Shown piece by piece: positions 42,190 to 50,728 of a stretch of 64,000 nt of DNA (positions within the stretch are counted from its first letter, which is position 1; each line of letters opens with the position of its first letter). Location of the stretch: contig NZ_CP082928.1 in assembly GCF_023517795.1 (NCBI RefSeq), forward strand, positions 3,534,001 through 3,598,000. Reading direction: 5' to 3'. This stretch comes from Pseudomonas fulva (GTDB taxonomy: Bacteria; Pseudomonadota; Gammaproteobacteria; Pseudomonadales; Pseudomonadaceae). The translations under genes and the position numbers were made by a program. A model generated the notes under the pieces. That model had not been told where the DNA came from and did no database searches. It saw nothing but the letters and a program-made list of their open reading frames with translations.

Positions 42190-43494
42190 GTGAATCCGGT
42201 CAAAGTAGGCATCTGTGGGCTGGGTACCGTCGGTGGCGGTACCGTGAATGTGCTCAAGCGCAACGCCGAGGAAATCGCGCGTCGTGCCGGGCGTGGCATC
42301 GAGGTGGCGCAGATCGCCACCCGTACACCCAAGCCCCAGTACCAGTCGACCGGCATTATTATGACCGACGATGTCTTCGCGGTGGCCAGCAACCCCGAGA
42401 TCGATATCGTCGTCGAACTCATCGGTGGCTACAGCGTCGCCCGTGAGCTGGTTCTCAAGGCCATCGACAACGGCAAGCACGTGGTCACCGCCAACAAGGC
42501 GCTGATCGCCGTGCACGGCAACGAGATCTTTGCCCGCGCCCGCGAAAAGGGCGTGATCGTCGCGTTCGAAGCGGCGGTGGCCGGTGGCATTCCGGTGATC
42601 AAGGCGATCCGTGAAGGCCTGTCGGCCAACCGTATCAACTGGTTGGCCGGGATCATCAACGGCACCGGCAACTTCATTCTCAGCGAGATGCGCGAGAAGG
42701 GGCGCACCTTCGAGGACGTGCTGGCCGAAGCCCAGGCCCTGGGTTACGCCGAGGCCGACCCGACCTTCGACGTCGAAGGCATCGACGCGGCCCACAAGCT
42801 GACCATCCTGGCGTCCATCGCCTTCGGTATTCCGCTGCAGTTCGACAAGGCCTACACCGAAGGCATCACCAGGCTGACCACTGCCGACGTCAACTACGCC
42901 GAGGCCTTGGGCTATCGCATCAAGCACCTGGGTGTGGCGCGCCGCACCGAGGCCGGCATCGAGCTGCGCGTGCACCCGACGCTGATCCCGGCCGACCGCC
43001 TGATCGCCAACGTCAATGGCGTGATGAACGCGGTGATGGTCAATGGCGACGCCGCCGGCAGCACCCTGTTCTACGGCGCCGGTGCCGGCATGGAAGCGAC
43101 CGCCTCGGCCGTGGTGGCCGACCTGGTCGACGTGGTGCGGGCGCTGACCACCGACCCGACCAACCGCGTGCCGCACCTGGCCTTCCAGCCGGATTCGCTG
43201 TCCGACCACCCGATCCTGCCGATCACCGATTGCGAGAGTGCCTACTACCTGCGCATCCAGGCCAAGGATCGCCCCGGCGTGCTGGCCCAGGTGGCGAGCA
43301 TCCTGTCGGAGCGCGGCATCAACATCGAATCGATCATGCAGAAGGAAGTCGAGGAGCAGGACGGCCTGGTGCCGATGATCCTGGTCACCCATCGCGTTGC
43401 CGAGCAGCGCATGAACGACGCCATTTCTGCCCTGGAAGCGCTGGCCGACGTCGTCGGCAACGTGGTGCGCATCCGCGTCGAACAACTCAGCTAA
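42190..43494 (+). CDS. hom: Homoserine dehydrogenase
   Basis: 434 residues from GTG 42190, with GGGAG six bases upstream; 'NPVKVGICGLGTVGGGTVNVL' (read as two parts) is the NAD(P)-binding start. 'AANKAL'-type and 'GIINGTGNFIL' catalytic motifs are present, and residues ~350-430 form a regulatory ACT domain ('IQAKDRPGVLAQVASIL'). It reduces aspartate semialdehyde to homoserine and is usually threonine-inhibited. thrC follows after 60 nt. Confidence 0.95.
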   Translation: MNPVKVGICGLGTVGGGTVNVLKRNAEEIARRAGRGIEVAQIATRTPKPQYQSTGIIMTDDVFAVASNPEIDIVVELIGGYSVARELVLKAIDNGKHVVTANKALIAVHGNEIFARAREKGVIVAFEAAVAGGIPVIKAIREGLSANRINWLAGIINGTGNFILSEMREKGRTFEDVLAEAQALGYAEADPTFDVEGIDAAHKLTILASIAFGIPLQFDKAYTEGITRLTTADVNYAEALGYRIKHLGVARRTEAGIELRVHPTLIPADRLIANVNGVMNAVMVNGDAAGSTLFYGAGAGMEATASAVVADLVDVVRALTTDPTNRVPHLAFQPDSLSDHPILPITDCESAYYLRIQAKDRPGVLAQVASILSERGINIESIMQKEVEEQDGLVPMILVTHRVAEQRMNDAISALEALADVVGNVVRIRVEQLS

Positions 43495-43554
43495 TTCAGT
43501 CGCGCGCCGCGACTCATTCGCGGCGTGGCGCCCCAGACCGAAGGTTTGCAGACC

Positions 43555-44964
43555 ATGCGCTATATCAGCACTCGCGGCCAGGCACCGGCCCTGAATTTCG
43601 AAGACGTCCTGCTGGCTGGCCTGGCCACGGACGGCGGCCTGTACGTGCCGGAAAACCTGCCGCGCTTCACCCAGGAGGAGATCGCCTCCTGGGCCGGCTT
43701 GCCCTACCACGAGCTGGCCTTCCGGGTGATGCGCCCGTTTGTCACCGGCAGCATCCCGGATGCCGACTTCAAGAAGATTCTCGAAGACACCTACGGCGTG
43801 TTCGAGCACGCGGCCGTGGCGCCGTTGCGTCAGTTGAACGGCAACGAGTGGGTGCTCGAGCTGTTCCACGGCCCGACCCTGGCGTTCAAGGATTTCGCCC
43901 TGCAGCTGCTCGGCCGCCTGCTCGACTACGTGCTGGCCAAGCGCAACGAGCGCGTGGTGATCATGGGCGCTACCAGCGGTGATACCGGCTCGGCGGCCAT
44001 CGAAGGCTGCAAGGCCTGCGACAACGTCGACATCTTCATCATGCATCCGCACAACCGGGTGTCCGAAGTGCAGCGCCGGCAGATGACCACCATTCTCGGC
44101 GACAACATCCACAACATCGCCATCGAAGGCAACTTCGACGACTGCCAGGAAATGGTCAAGGCCAGCTTTGCCGACCAGGATTTCCTCAAGGGCACGCGCC
44201 TGGTGGCGGTCAACTCGATCAACTGGGCGCGGATCATGGCCCAGATCGTCTACTACTTCCATGCGGCGCTGCAGCTGGGCGGGCCGGCGCGTTCGGTGGC
44301 CTTCTCGGTGCCGACCGGCAACTTCGGCGACATCTTCGCCGGCTATCTCGCCCGCAACATGGGCCTGCCGGTCAGCCAGCTGATCGTCGCCACCAACCGC
44401 AATGACATCCTGCACCGCTTCATGAGCGGCAACGGGTACGCCAAGGGCGAGCTGTACCCGACCCTGTCGCCGTCGATGGACATCATGGTGTCGTCGAACT
44501 TCGAGCGGCTGCTGTTCGACCTGCACGGTCGCAACGGCCCGTCGATCGCCGCGCTGATGACCGAATTCCGCCAGACCGGCGGCTTCACCGTCGAAGACGA
44601 TCGCTGGACCGAAACGCGCAAGCTGTTCGATTCCCTCGCCGTGAGCGACGAGCAGACCTGCCAGACCATCGCCGAGGTCTACGCCGCCACCGGTGAGCTG
44701 CTCGACCCGCACACCGCCATCGGCGTGCGTGCCGCCCGCGAGTGCCGGCGCAGCCTGGCCGTGCCGATGGTGGTGCTGGGCACGGCGCACCCGGTCAAGT
44801 TCCCGGAGGCCATCGAGAAGTCGGCTGTGAACCTGTCGCCAGCGCTGCCGGCGCATCTGGCTGACCTGTTCGGGCGCGAAGAGCGCTGCACCGTGCTGGC
44901 CAATGACCTGGCGGCCGTGCAGCAATTCGTGGCGGCGCACGGTAATCGCGGCAAGCCGTTGTAA
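43555..44964 (+). CDS. thrC: Threonine synthase
   Basis: 469 residues from ATG 43555 ('MRYISTRGQAP'). PLP lysine K112 lies in 'PTLAFKDFALQ', with 'GATSGDTGSAAIEG' as the phosphate-binding loop. It converts O-phosphohomoserine to threonine, completing the pathway from hom. Strong terminator after the stop. Confidence 0.96.
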   Translation: MRYISTRGQAPALNFEDVLLAGLATDGGLYVPENLPRFTQEEIASWAGLPYHELAFRVMRPFVTGSIPDADFKKILEDTYGVFEHAAVAPLRQLNGNEWVLELFHGPTLAFKDFALQLLGRLLDYVLAKRNERVVIMGATSGDTGSAAIEGCKACDNVDIFIMHPHNRVSEVQRRQMTTILGDNIHNIAIEGNFDDCQEMVKASFADQDFLKGTRLVAVNSINWARIMAQIVYYFHAALQLGGPARSVAFSVPTGNFGDIFAGYLARNMGLPVSQLIVATNRNDILHRFMSGNGYAKGELYPTLSPSMDIMVSSNFERLLFDLHGRNGPSIAALMTEFRQTGGFTVEDDRWTETRKLFDSLAVSDEQTCQTIAEVYAATGELLDPHTAIGVRAARECRRSLAVPMVVLGTAHPVKFPEAIEKSAVNLSPALPAHLADLFGREERCTVLANDLAAVQQFVAAHGNRGKPL

Positions 44965-44982
44965 GCGATAGGCTGCAATTTG

Positions 44983-45015
44983 AAAGGCCGGTCACCGAGA
45001 GGTGCCGGCCTTTTG
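44983..45015 (+). terminator. Rho-independent terminator after thrC
   Basis: GGCCGG-T-CACC, loop GAGA, GGTG-CCGGCC then TTTTGTGTTTT. One bulged T in the stem. Confidence 0.88.
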
Positions 45016-45041
45016 TGTTTTAGCGCGTCTCGACTGGCTCC

Positions 45042-45115
45042 TGTGGAAGCGGGCGGGTGCATGGTTCATATGAAAAAACGCGGGCATGGACTAGGCGTCC
45101 CCGCCCGCTCCCACA
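45042..45115. repeat. REPIN-like inverted repeat
   Basis: Left arm TGTGGAAGCGGGCGGG and right arm CCCCGCCCGCTCCCACA around a ~40-bp spacer. Same repeat family as 40189-40237, with one mismatch in the left arm. Confidence 0.7.
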
Positions 45116-45136
45116 AAGGCAGACCTGGGGTTTCCA

Positions 45137-45180
45137 AGTCGTAGGGTGGGCTTCAGTCGTAGGGTGGGCTTTAGCCCACC
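45137..45180. repeat. Tandem 18-bp repeat ending in a hairpin
   Basis: The unit AGTCGTAGGGTGGGCTTC occurs twice head to tail (45137-45154 and 45155-45172, one mismatch). The second copy runs into GGTGGGC-TTTA-GCCCACC. The same GTAGGGTGGGCTTTAGCCCA motif recurs at 58425-58446. Confidence 0.75.
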
Positions 45181-45210
45181 AACCCAACAGAGCGCTTTTG
45201 CCTCCAGGCG

Positions 45211-45933
45211 CTACCGCCGATTGACCGCCGCCACCGGCGCCTGCTGGCAAAGCCGCTTGTCCAGCTGCCCGACATAGGGGTTGCCCCAGCCCATCACGCA
45301 GCCGACCAGCTGGTTGCGCTGGCGCTCCCAGTGTTCGGCGGGGTAGGTCTTGTTCCAGGCGTTGAACAGCTGGCGGTTCTGTTTCGACAGGCGCAGCTGG
45401 TAGCGGTCGCTCATGTACAGGTAGGTGCGGGCGATCATGCCGCGAACCTGCTGGCGCGGCATCACCTTGCGGGCCTTGAAGTCCACCACTGTGGGGCAGG
45501 CGCCGTACTGGCTGGGCTTTTGCGGCAGCCAGCCGAAGTCATAGTTGCTGCGGTCACCATTGACCTCGCCTATCGCCGGTACCAGGTTGTGCAAGTCGGC
45601 CTCGGCGCGGCGGTAGACGCTGTCGTTCTTGCTGCAGTTCTTGCGCCCGCCGTGCTGCCAGCACTGGCGTTGATGACCGATCTGCCAGGCCGGGACGATA
45701 TGCTCCCATTCGATACGCGCGGCGCGAGTGGCATTCTTGCGTGGCGTGTAGCCGCAGCTTTTCAGGTCGACGCGATTGCCCTTGAAGCTGCAGCCGCAAT
45801 AGAACTCCACCGACTGGCGCTCGTAGAGGGTCCAGCCGATCTTCTTGGCCTGGCTGAAGCTTTGCGGTGGGGCGGCCTGCAGCGAGGTGCAGAGGGTCAG
45901 GCACAGCAGGGCGAGAAGGCTGCGGAACGGCAT
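45211..45933 (-). CDS. endA: Secreted endonuclease I (EndA family)
   Basis: 240 residues with a signal peptide (cleavage near residue 20, 'SLQA-AP'). The His-Me-finger 'RIEWEHIVPAWQIG' carries the catalytic His, and 'DLHNLVPAIGEVNGDRSNYDFG' (two parts) completes the metal site. Several cysteines suggest disulfides. Endonuclease I cuts DNA non-specifically in the periplasm or outside the cell. It is divergent from the YjfI/PspA cluster. Confidence 0.9.
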   Translation of the reverse strand: MPFRSLLALLCLTLCTSLQAAPPQSFSQAKKIGWTLYERQSVEFYCGCSFKGNRVDLKSCGYTPRKNATRAARIEWEHIVPAWQIGHQRQCWQHGGRKNCSKNDSVYRRAEADLHNLVPAIGEVNGDRSNYDFGWLPQKPSQYGACPTVVDFKARKVMPRQQVRGMIARTYLYMSDRYQLRLSKQNRQLFNAWNKTYPAEHWERQRNQLVGCVMGWGNPYVGQLDKRLCQQAPVAAVNRR

Positions 45934-46141
45934 GCGGCTTTCCTAAAAAGTGGCGCATCATACCGGCTCGTTGCGGTTTGCCAAGGCTGGCCCATTGATG
46001 GCGTCTATCCAGATCGCGACCCACCTGCTCTGCGACCCAGTTGGCGAACCGCCAGCCCTTTCTAGGCTAGAGTTGCTGGGTCGATCTCCCCTCGACGGCT
46101 TCCAGCGCCTTGCAGATGACCAGGGTCCACCCTTGGATTAA

Positions 46142-46177
46142 ATTACATGTGATGTCTTGAGTTATCACATGTGATGT
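46142..46177. promoter_or_regulatory. Doubled operator-like repeat upstream of yjfI
   Basis: ACATGTGATGT occurs twice (46145-46155 and 46167-46177), 22 bp apart, i.e. two helical turns. The second lies in a perfect palindrome ATCACATGTGAT (46164-46175); the first differs by one base (ATTACATGTGAT). A possible -35 TTGAGT (46157-46162) places the second palindrome in the promoter spacer, so a repressor is likely. The start codon of yjfI is only 16 nt away. Confidence 0.6.
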
Positions 46178-46192
46178 TCTAGTCTGCGCCTC

Positions 46193-46807
46193 ATGGAAAA
46201 TAAATCATCTGCCCATTACCAGCGTCTTTTCCGTCAGCGTCTGCGCGAGCAGGGCCTGGTGAAGAAGGAGGTCTGGATTCTGCCCGAGCATGCCCAGAAG
46301 CTCTCGGCGGTCGAAAGGAAACTGCGCCAGCCCCAGCCGGAGCTGGCTTCAATGGAGGAGGGGGTGAGCATGCCTCAGGTTTGGACTGCACAAACGTTGT
46401 TCGATGCGCTATCGGCGACAGCGCCGTTTGCCGATGGTCGCGCGGCCGTCGAGCTGATCCAGGGTGCCGACGCCAGTCTGCACGTGACCATGAAGGAATA
46501 CGGCGATCTGCCGCTGTTCATCGCCGTGTTCGGCGACCAGATCGTGGTCGAGGCGCTGCTCTGGCCGGCCAGCGACGTGCGCGACACCGCCGCCTTCAAC
46601 GAGGAAGTGCTGCGCAGCCACAAGCTGTTCCCGCTGTCCTGCGTGGGGCTCGAAACCCTGCCGGACGGTCAGGCCTGCTACACCATGTTCGGTGCGCTCA
46701 GCGCTTCGTCGATCCTGCCCAACGTGGTGCTGGAGATCGAAACCCTGGCGGACAACGTGATCAAGGCGACCGAAGCCTACGAAGACTTCCTCAAGGCCAG
46801 TGCATAA
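46193..46807 (+). CDS. yjfI: YjfI family protein (DUF2170)
   Basis: 204 residues. The first ~55 residues are basic, with a helix, a strand ('KKEVWIL') and another helix, which could bind DNA in the manner of ribbon-helix-helix proteins, though the pattern is incomplete. Residues ~60-200 form the DUF2170 domain ('HVTMKEYGDLPLFIAVFGDQIVVEALLWP', read in parts). In enterobacteria YjfI is encoded next to the PspA paralogue YjfJ, as here. Function unknown; a regulatory or chaperone role toward PspA is inferred. First gene of the cluster. Confidence 0.8.
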   Translation: MENKSSAHYQRLFRQRLREQGLVKKEVWILPEHAQKLSAVERKLRQPQPELASMEEGVSMPQVWTAQTLFDALSATAPFADGRAAVELIQGADASLHVTMKEYGDLPLFIAVFGDQIVVEALLWPASDVRDTAAFNEEVLRSHKLFPLSCVGLETLPDGQACYTMFGALSASSILPNVVLEIETLADNVIKATEAYEDFLKASA

Positions 46808-46819
46808 GGAGACATGCCC

Positions 46820-47515
46820 ATGAACGTGTGGAGCAAATTGCTGACGGCGCTGCGCGGCGGTGCCAACGAAATGGGCGAGGCCCTGGTCGATGGCCAGGCC
46901 TTGCGCATCCTCGATCAGGAAATCCGCGACGCCGATGCCGAGCTGCGCAAATCCAAGGAAGCGCTGGCCGAGATCATGGCCAAGCAGAAGCTGGCCGCCG
47001 AGCGCGCCGGCAAGTGCGCCGCCAAGATCGCCGAGTACGAAGCGTACGCGGTCAAGGCGCTGGAGACCGGCAAGGACGACCTGGCTGGCGAAGTGGCCGG
47101 CAAGATCGCCAACCTGGAAATCGAACTGGGCAGTGAGCGCGAGCAGGCCGATGCCTATGCGGCCAGCGTGGCCCAGCTGCGCGCGGCGGTGAGCCAGGCG
47201 GAAGCCAATATCAAGCGCCTGAAACAACAGGTCGATACCGTCAAGGCCACCGAAAGCGTGCAGAAGGCGCAGATGGCCGTGGCCCAGCGTTATGGTGGCT
47301 CCCAGGCCAAGCTGCACACCGCGGTCGAATCGTTGGAGCGCATCAAGCAGCAGCAGGCCGAGCGTGCGGCGAAGATGGAAGCGGCGGCCGAGCTGGCCGA
47401 GGCCTCCAACCCTGACCAGTCGCTGGACGCCAAGCTGCGCGCCGCCGGTATCGTCGCCGACAAGAGCAGCGCCGACAGCGTGCTGGCGCGCCTCAAGGAC
47501 AAGGCCAAGCCCTGA
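46820..47515 (+). CDS. yjfJ: PspA/IM30 family membrane-stress protein (YjfJ-like)
   Basis: 231 residues; ATG 46820 is preferred over 46814 because AGGAG (46807-46811) is then 8 nt away. The start 'NVWSKLLTALRGGANEMGEALVD' (in parts) is the amphipathic helix and hairpin of PspA/IM30, and nearly the whole protein is alpha-helical coiled coil. A ~25-residue C-terminal tail ('SLDAKLRAAGIV') follows, as in YjfJ. PspA-type proteins are ESCRT-III-like and assemble on stressed inner membranes. No pspF/pspBC genes are present, so control differs from classical Psp. Confidence 0.9.
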   Translation: MNVWSKLLTALRGGANEMGEALVDGQALRILDQEIRDADAELRKSKEALAEIMAKQKLAAERAGKCAAKIAEYEAYAVKALETGKDDLAGEVAGKIANLEIELGSEREQADAYAASVAQLRAAVSQAEANIKRLKQQVDTVKATESVQKAQMAVAQRYGGSQAKLHTAVESLERIKQQQAERAAKMEAAAELAEASNPDQSLDAKLRAAGIVADKSSADSVLARLKDKAKP

Positions 47516-47587
47516 CCGCGGGCTGGCTCCTAGCGTCATGAGTGGTGGGGCCGGCAGGCTCCGCCCTGTTTTCAGGGATAGGAAATC

Positions 47588-48214
47588 ATGGAAATCTTCC
47601 TGCAGGTCTCGTTGGCGTTCCCGACGGTCATCTTCAGCTTCCTGCTGTGCCTGGCAGTGCTGTACTGGGTCGTCGTCGCGTTCGGCCTGATCGAGATCGA
47701 CGTGCTCGACGTCGAGGCCGATTCCGCCCTGGAAGGCCCGGCGGCTGCGCTCCTGTCCAAACTCAAGCTGCGCGACGTGCCGCTGACCCTGGTGCTGACG
47801 CTGCTGATCTTCTTCGCCTGGTTCATCAGCTATTTCGCCGACCTCTGGCTGCTCAGCCTGCTGCCGCTCGAGTGGCTGCGTTACCCGCTGGGCCTGGTGG
47901 TCGCCGCGCTGGCGCTGCTGCTCGCCGTGGCGCCCACCCGCCTGCTGTGCGCGCCATTGCGCCCGCTGTTTCTCAAGCTGGAAGTGACCAGCAGCAAGAG
48001 CGTGCTCGGCCAGACCGCCGTGGTGCGCAGCGGGCGGGTGACCGCCAGCCATGGCGAGGCCGTGCTGGAAAACGGCGGCGCCGGGCTGATCCTGCGCGTG
48101 CGCGCCGACGAGCAGTTGGGGTTCAAGCGTGGCGACCGTGTCGTTTTACTGGAGTACCTGGAGGCGCAGCACGCCTACCGGGTGATAACCGAGGATGAGT
48201 TCCGCGGCATCTGA
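47588..48214 (+). CDS. yqiJ: OB-fold inner membrane protein (YqiJ/DUF1449)
   Basis: 208 residues. Helices near 8-35 and 60-115 ('LVLTLLIFFAWFISYFADLWLLSLL', in parts), then a C-terminal ~75-residue NfeD-like OB fold ('LGQTAVVRSGRVTASHGEAVL'). YqiJ is encoded with the flotillin YqiK in E. coli, and NfeD-type OB-fold proteins partner flotillins generally, as here. It is likely the membrane anchor or assembly partner for the next gene product. Confidence 0.82.
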   Translation: MEIFLQVSLAFPTVIFSFLLCLAVLYWVVVAFGLIEIDVLDVEADSALEGPAAALLSKLKLRDVPLTLVLTLLIFFAWFISYFADLWLLSLLPLEWLRYPLGLVVAALALLLAVAPTRLLCAPLRPLFLKLEVTSSKSVLGQTAVVRSGRVTASHGEAVLENGGAGLILRVRADEQLGFKRGDRVVLLEYLEAQHAYRVITEDEFRGI

Positions 48215-48252
48215 GCCGTCGGTTCCGTTTGTCTCAAAGGAGATTGAGTGCA

Positions 48253-50304
48253 ATGTACAACCTTCCCCCGTCGCTGATCCCCGTGCTGGTCGGGGTCGGC
48301 CTGGTCGCCCTGCTGATCGTCGGCCTGCTGGCCCTGTTCAAGGCCTTCTACATCAAGGTTCCCCAGGGTACCGCACTGATCGTCAACGACATGTCGTCCA
48401 CGCCCAAGGTGCACTTCACCGGCGCGCTGGTGTACCCGGTCATCCACCTCAAGGAGTTCATGAAGATCTCCCTGATCACCCTGGAAGTCGACCGCCGCGC
48501 CAAGGACGGGCTGATCTGCCGCGACAACATGCGCGCCGACATCACCGTGGCCTTCTACCTGCGCGTCAACGAGACCCAGGAAGACGTCCTCAAGGTGGCC
48601 AAGGCCATCGGCGTCGAGCGTGCCTCCGATCGTGCGGCGGTCAACGAACTGTTCAATGCCAAGTTCTCCGAGGCGCTGAAGACCGTCGGCAAGCAGTTCG
48701 ACTTCGTCCAGCTGTTCGAGAACCGCCAGGAATTCCGTGACCGCATCGTCGAGGTCATCGGCAACGACCTCAATGGCTACGTGCTCGAAGACGTGGCCAT
48801 CGACTACCTGGAACAGACCGCCAAGAGCTCCCTGGACCCGAGCAACATTCTCGACGCCGAAGGTATCCGCAAGATCACCGAGCTGACCGCTGCGCAGAAC
48901 GTCATCACCAATGACCTGGAGCGTAACGAGGAGCTGGCGATCAAGAAGAAGAACGTCGAAACCCGCGAGGCGACCCTGGCCCTGGAGCGTCAGCAGGCCG
49001 ATGCCGAAGCGCGGCAGAAGCGTGAGGTGGAGACCATCCGCGCCCGCGAGGAAGCGGAAACCCTCAAGGTGCGCGAAGAAGAGCGCCTGAAGGCCGAGCA
49101 GGCGCGCATCCAGACCCAGCAGGAGCTGGACATCCGCGCCGAGAACCACCAGCGCGAAGTGGAAGTGGCCCAGCAGAACCGTCAGCGCGCGGTGGTCATC
49201 GAGGTGGAGAAGGTCACCCGTGCCCAGGAGCTGGAAGTGGTGGCCCGCGAGCGCGAGGTCGAGCTGCAGCGCATCGAGAAGGAAAAGGCGCTGGAAGAGG
49301 AACGCAAGAACATCGCCGCCGTGGTGCGCGAGCGCGTTGCGGTCGAGAAGACCGTGGCCCAGGAGGAGGAGCGCATCAAGGAAGTGCGCGAGGTCTCCGA
49401 AGCCGAGCGCCTCAAGCAGGTCACCGTGCTCAATGCCCAGGCCGAGGCCGAGCAGGAGCTGGTGCGCCAGGTCAAGCAGGCCGAAGCCGACGAAACCCGT
49501 TCCAAGCACAAGGCGGTGGAGATCAACAACCTCGCCCAGGCCGAACTGGAAGCCGCGGCCAAGAGCGCCGAGGCCAAGAAGAAGCTCGCCGAAGGCATCG
49601 AAGCCGAGCGCGCCGCGCCTGGCCTGGCCGATGCGCGGGTGCGTGAAGTCACCGCCGCGGCCAAGGAGAAGGAAGGTCTGGCCGAAGCCCGCGTACAGGC
49701 CGAGCGCCTGATCGCCGAAGCCAAGGGTGAGCAGGAGAAGGGCCTGGCTCAGGCCCGCGTGATCGAAGCGCAGGCCGCCGCCAAGGAGAAGGACGGCCTG
49801 GCGGACGCCAAGGTACTGGAAGAGAAGCTGGGCGCCCAGGCGCGCGGCGAGGAGCAACTCGGTGTGGCCAAGGCCAAGGCCACCCAGGATCTGGGTATGG
49901 CCGAAGCTCAGGTGTTGCTGGAGCGCCTGAACGCCGAAGCCGAAGGCCTGGGCAAGAAGTTCGGCGCCCTGGATGCACTCAGCGACAACGCCCGCCAGCA
50001 CGAAGAGTTCCGCATGCAGCTGGAGAAGAGCTTCGAGGAAGCCATGGCCGCCATCGCCGCCAACAAGGACATCGCCAAGGATCAGGCCGAAGTGCTGGCC
50101 ACCGCGCTGGCCAAGGCGAAGATCGAGATCGTCGGCGGCGAAGGCGACTTCTTCAACTCGTTCGCCAAGTCCCTGTCGGTGGGCAAGGCCATCGAAGGCG
50201 TGGTCGGCAAGAGCCCGGTGGTGCAGGACGTGCTCGCGCGTCTGCTGCAGGGCCGCGCCGCTGAAGCCAAACCGGCGACGGTAGGCGACGCGGACGCGGT
50301 GTAA
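48253..50304 (+). CDS. yqiK: Flotillin (YqiK family)
   Basis: 683 residues from ATG 48253 with AAGGAG ten bases upstream; TTG 48229 in frame is less likely. One N-terminal membrane helix (residues ~7-30), SPFH/Band-7 domain (~35-215), then a very long charged coiled coil rich in Ala and Glu. Two tandem 40-residue repeats are visible at 457-496 and 497-536 ('AAAKEKEGLAEARV' and 'AAAKEKDGLADAKV'), with a degenerate third. Bacterial flotillins form cage-like scaffolds in lipid domains. It belongs with YqiJ. Confidence 0.9.
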   Translation: MYNLPPSLIPVLVGVGLVALLIVGLLALFKAFYIKVPQGTALIVNDMSSTPKVHFTGALVYPVIHLKEFMKISLITLEVDRRAKDGLICRDNMRADITVAFYLRVNETQEDVLKVAKAIGVERASDRAAVNELFNAKFSEALKTVGKQFDFVQLFENRQEFRDRIVEVIGNDLNGYVLEDVAIDYLEQTAKSSLDPSNILDAEGIRKITELTAAQNVITNDLERNEELAIKKKNVETREATLALERQQADAEARQKREVETIRAREEAETLKVREEERLKAEQARIQTQQELDIRAENHQREVEVAQQNRQRAVVIEVEKVTRAQELEVVAREREVELQRIEKEKALEEERKNIAAVVRERVAVEKTVAQEEERIKEVREVSEAERLKQVTVLNAQAEAEQELVRQVKQAEADETRSKHKAVEINNLAQAELEAAAKSAEAKKKLAEGIEAERAAPGLADARVREVTAAAKEKEGLAEARVQAERLIAEAKGEQEKGLAQARVIEAQAAAKEKDGLADAKVLEEKLGAQARGEEQLGVAKAKATQDLGMAEAQVLLERLNAEAEGLGKKFGALDALSDNARQHEEFRMQLEKSFEEAMAAIAANKDIAKDQAEVLATALAKAKIEIVGGEGDFFNSFAKSLSVGKAIEGVVGKSPVVQDVLARLLQGRAAEAKPATVGDADAV

Positions 50305-50416
50305 ACCTGGGTGCCGGCGTCAGCCCGTGCGGGCTGGCGCCGCTCATGGAATTCGGTGCGGGCCGGGCCCGCGCATTCAGGCCGTTATGGCCTGCCTCGA
50401 TGACAAGGAAAGTGGC

Positions 50417-50656
50417 ATGTCGCAATCAAGAGATCACCTGGAAATGACCTTTCGCAGCATCCAGTGCTTTGCCGATGACGGCCGTCTGGACGCCGCCGAG
50501 CTGGGCTCGCTGCTGGACATCGCCGAGCGTGACGGCGTGATCGATGACGACGAGATCCGCGTGCTGACGCGCATCATCGCCCGCATCAAACCCGAGGAAC
50601 TCGACCCCGCGATGGGCGAGAAACTCGCCGAGATCGCCCGCAAGATCGGTGCCTGA
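50417..50656 (+). CDS. Small EF-hand/TerB-like acidic protein
   Basis: 79 residues from ATG 50417 (AAGGAAAG upstream). Two short motifs, 'DDGRLDAAEL' and 'RDGVIDDDEI', have the DGx(L/I)DxxE pattern of EF-hand loops or of TerB-like helical domains. I cannot tell from sequence whether they bind calcium. It is wedged between the flotillin and the giant ATPase and is conserved in reading direction, so it is probably an adaptor for one of them. No named family recognised with confidence. Confidence 0.65.
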   Translation: MSQSRDHLEMTFRSIQCFADDGRLDAAELGSLLDIAERDGVIDDDEIRVLTRIIARIKPEELDPAMGEKLAEIARKIGA

Positions 50657-50728
50657 GCACCGCCTCATCCGTTTCGGCCCCGCCCATGACGGGGCCTTGC
50701 TTGCAGACCGCGCAGATTCAGGAAGACC

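Noticed and set aside
42079..44940. 953-codon open frame antisense to hom and thrC
   Set aside because: Same reason: strong sense genes with catalytic residues occupy the locus, and the antisense product has no recognisable domain.
46145..46177. CRP/Vfr site in the TGTGA...TCACA arrangement upstream of yjfI
   Set aside because: The half-sites are 12 bp apart rather than 6, so it does not fit CRP; the doubled palindrome reading is better.
48175..50001. 608-codon antisense frame under the flotillin gene, and a 716-codon one at 51674-53824 under the ATPase
   Set aside because: Both are leucine/glycine-rich shadows of coiled-coil coding sequence, without ribosome sites.
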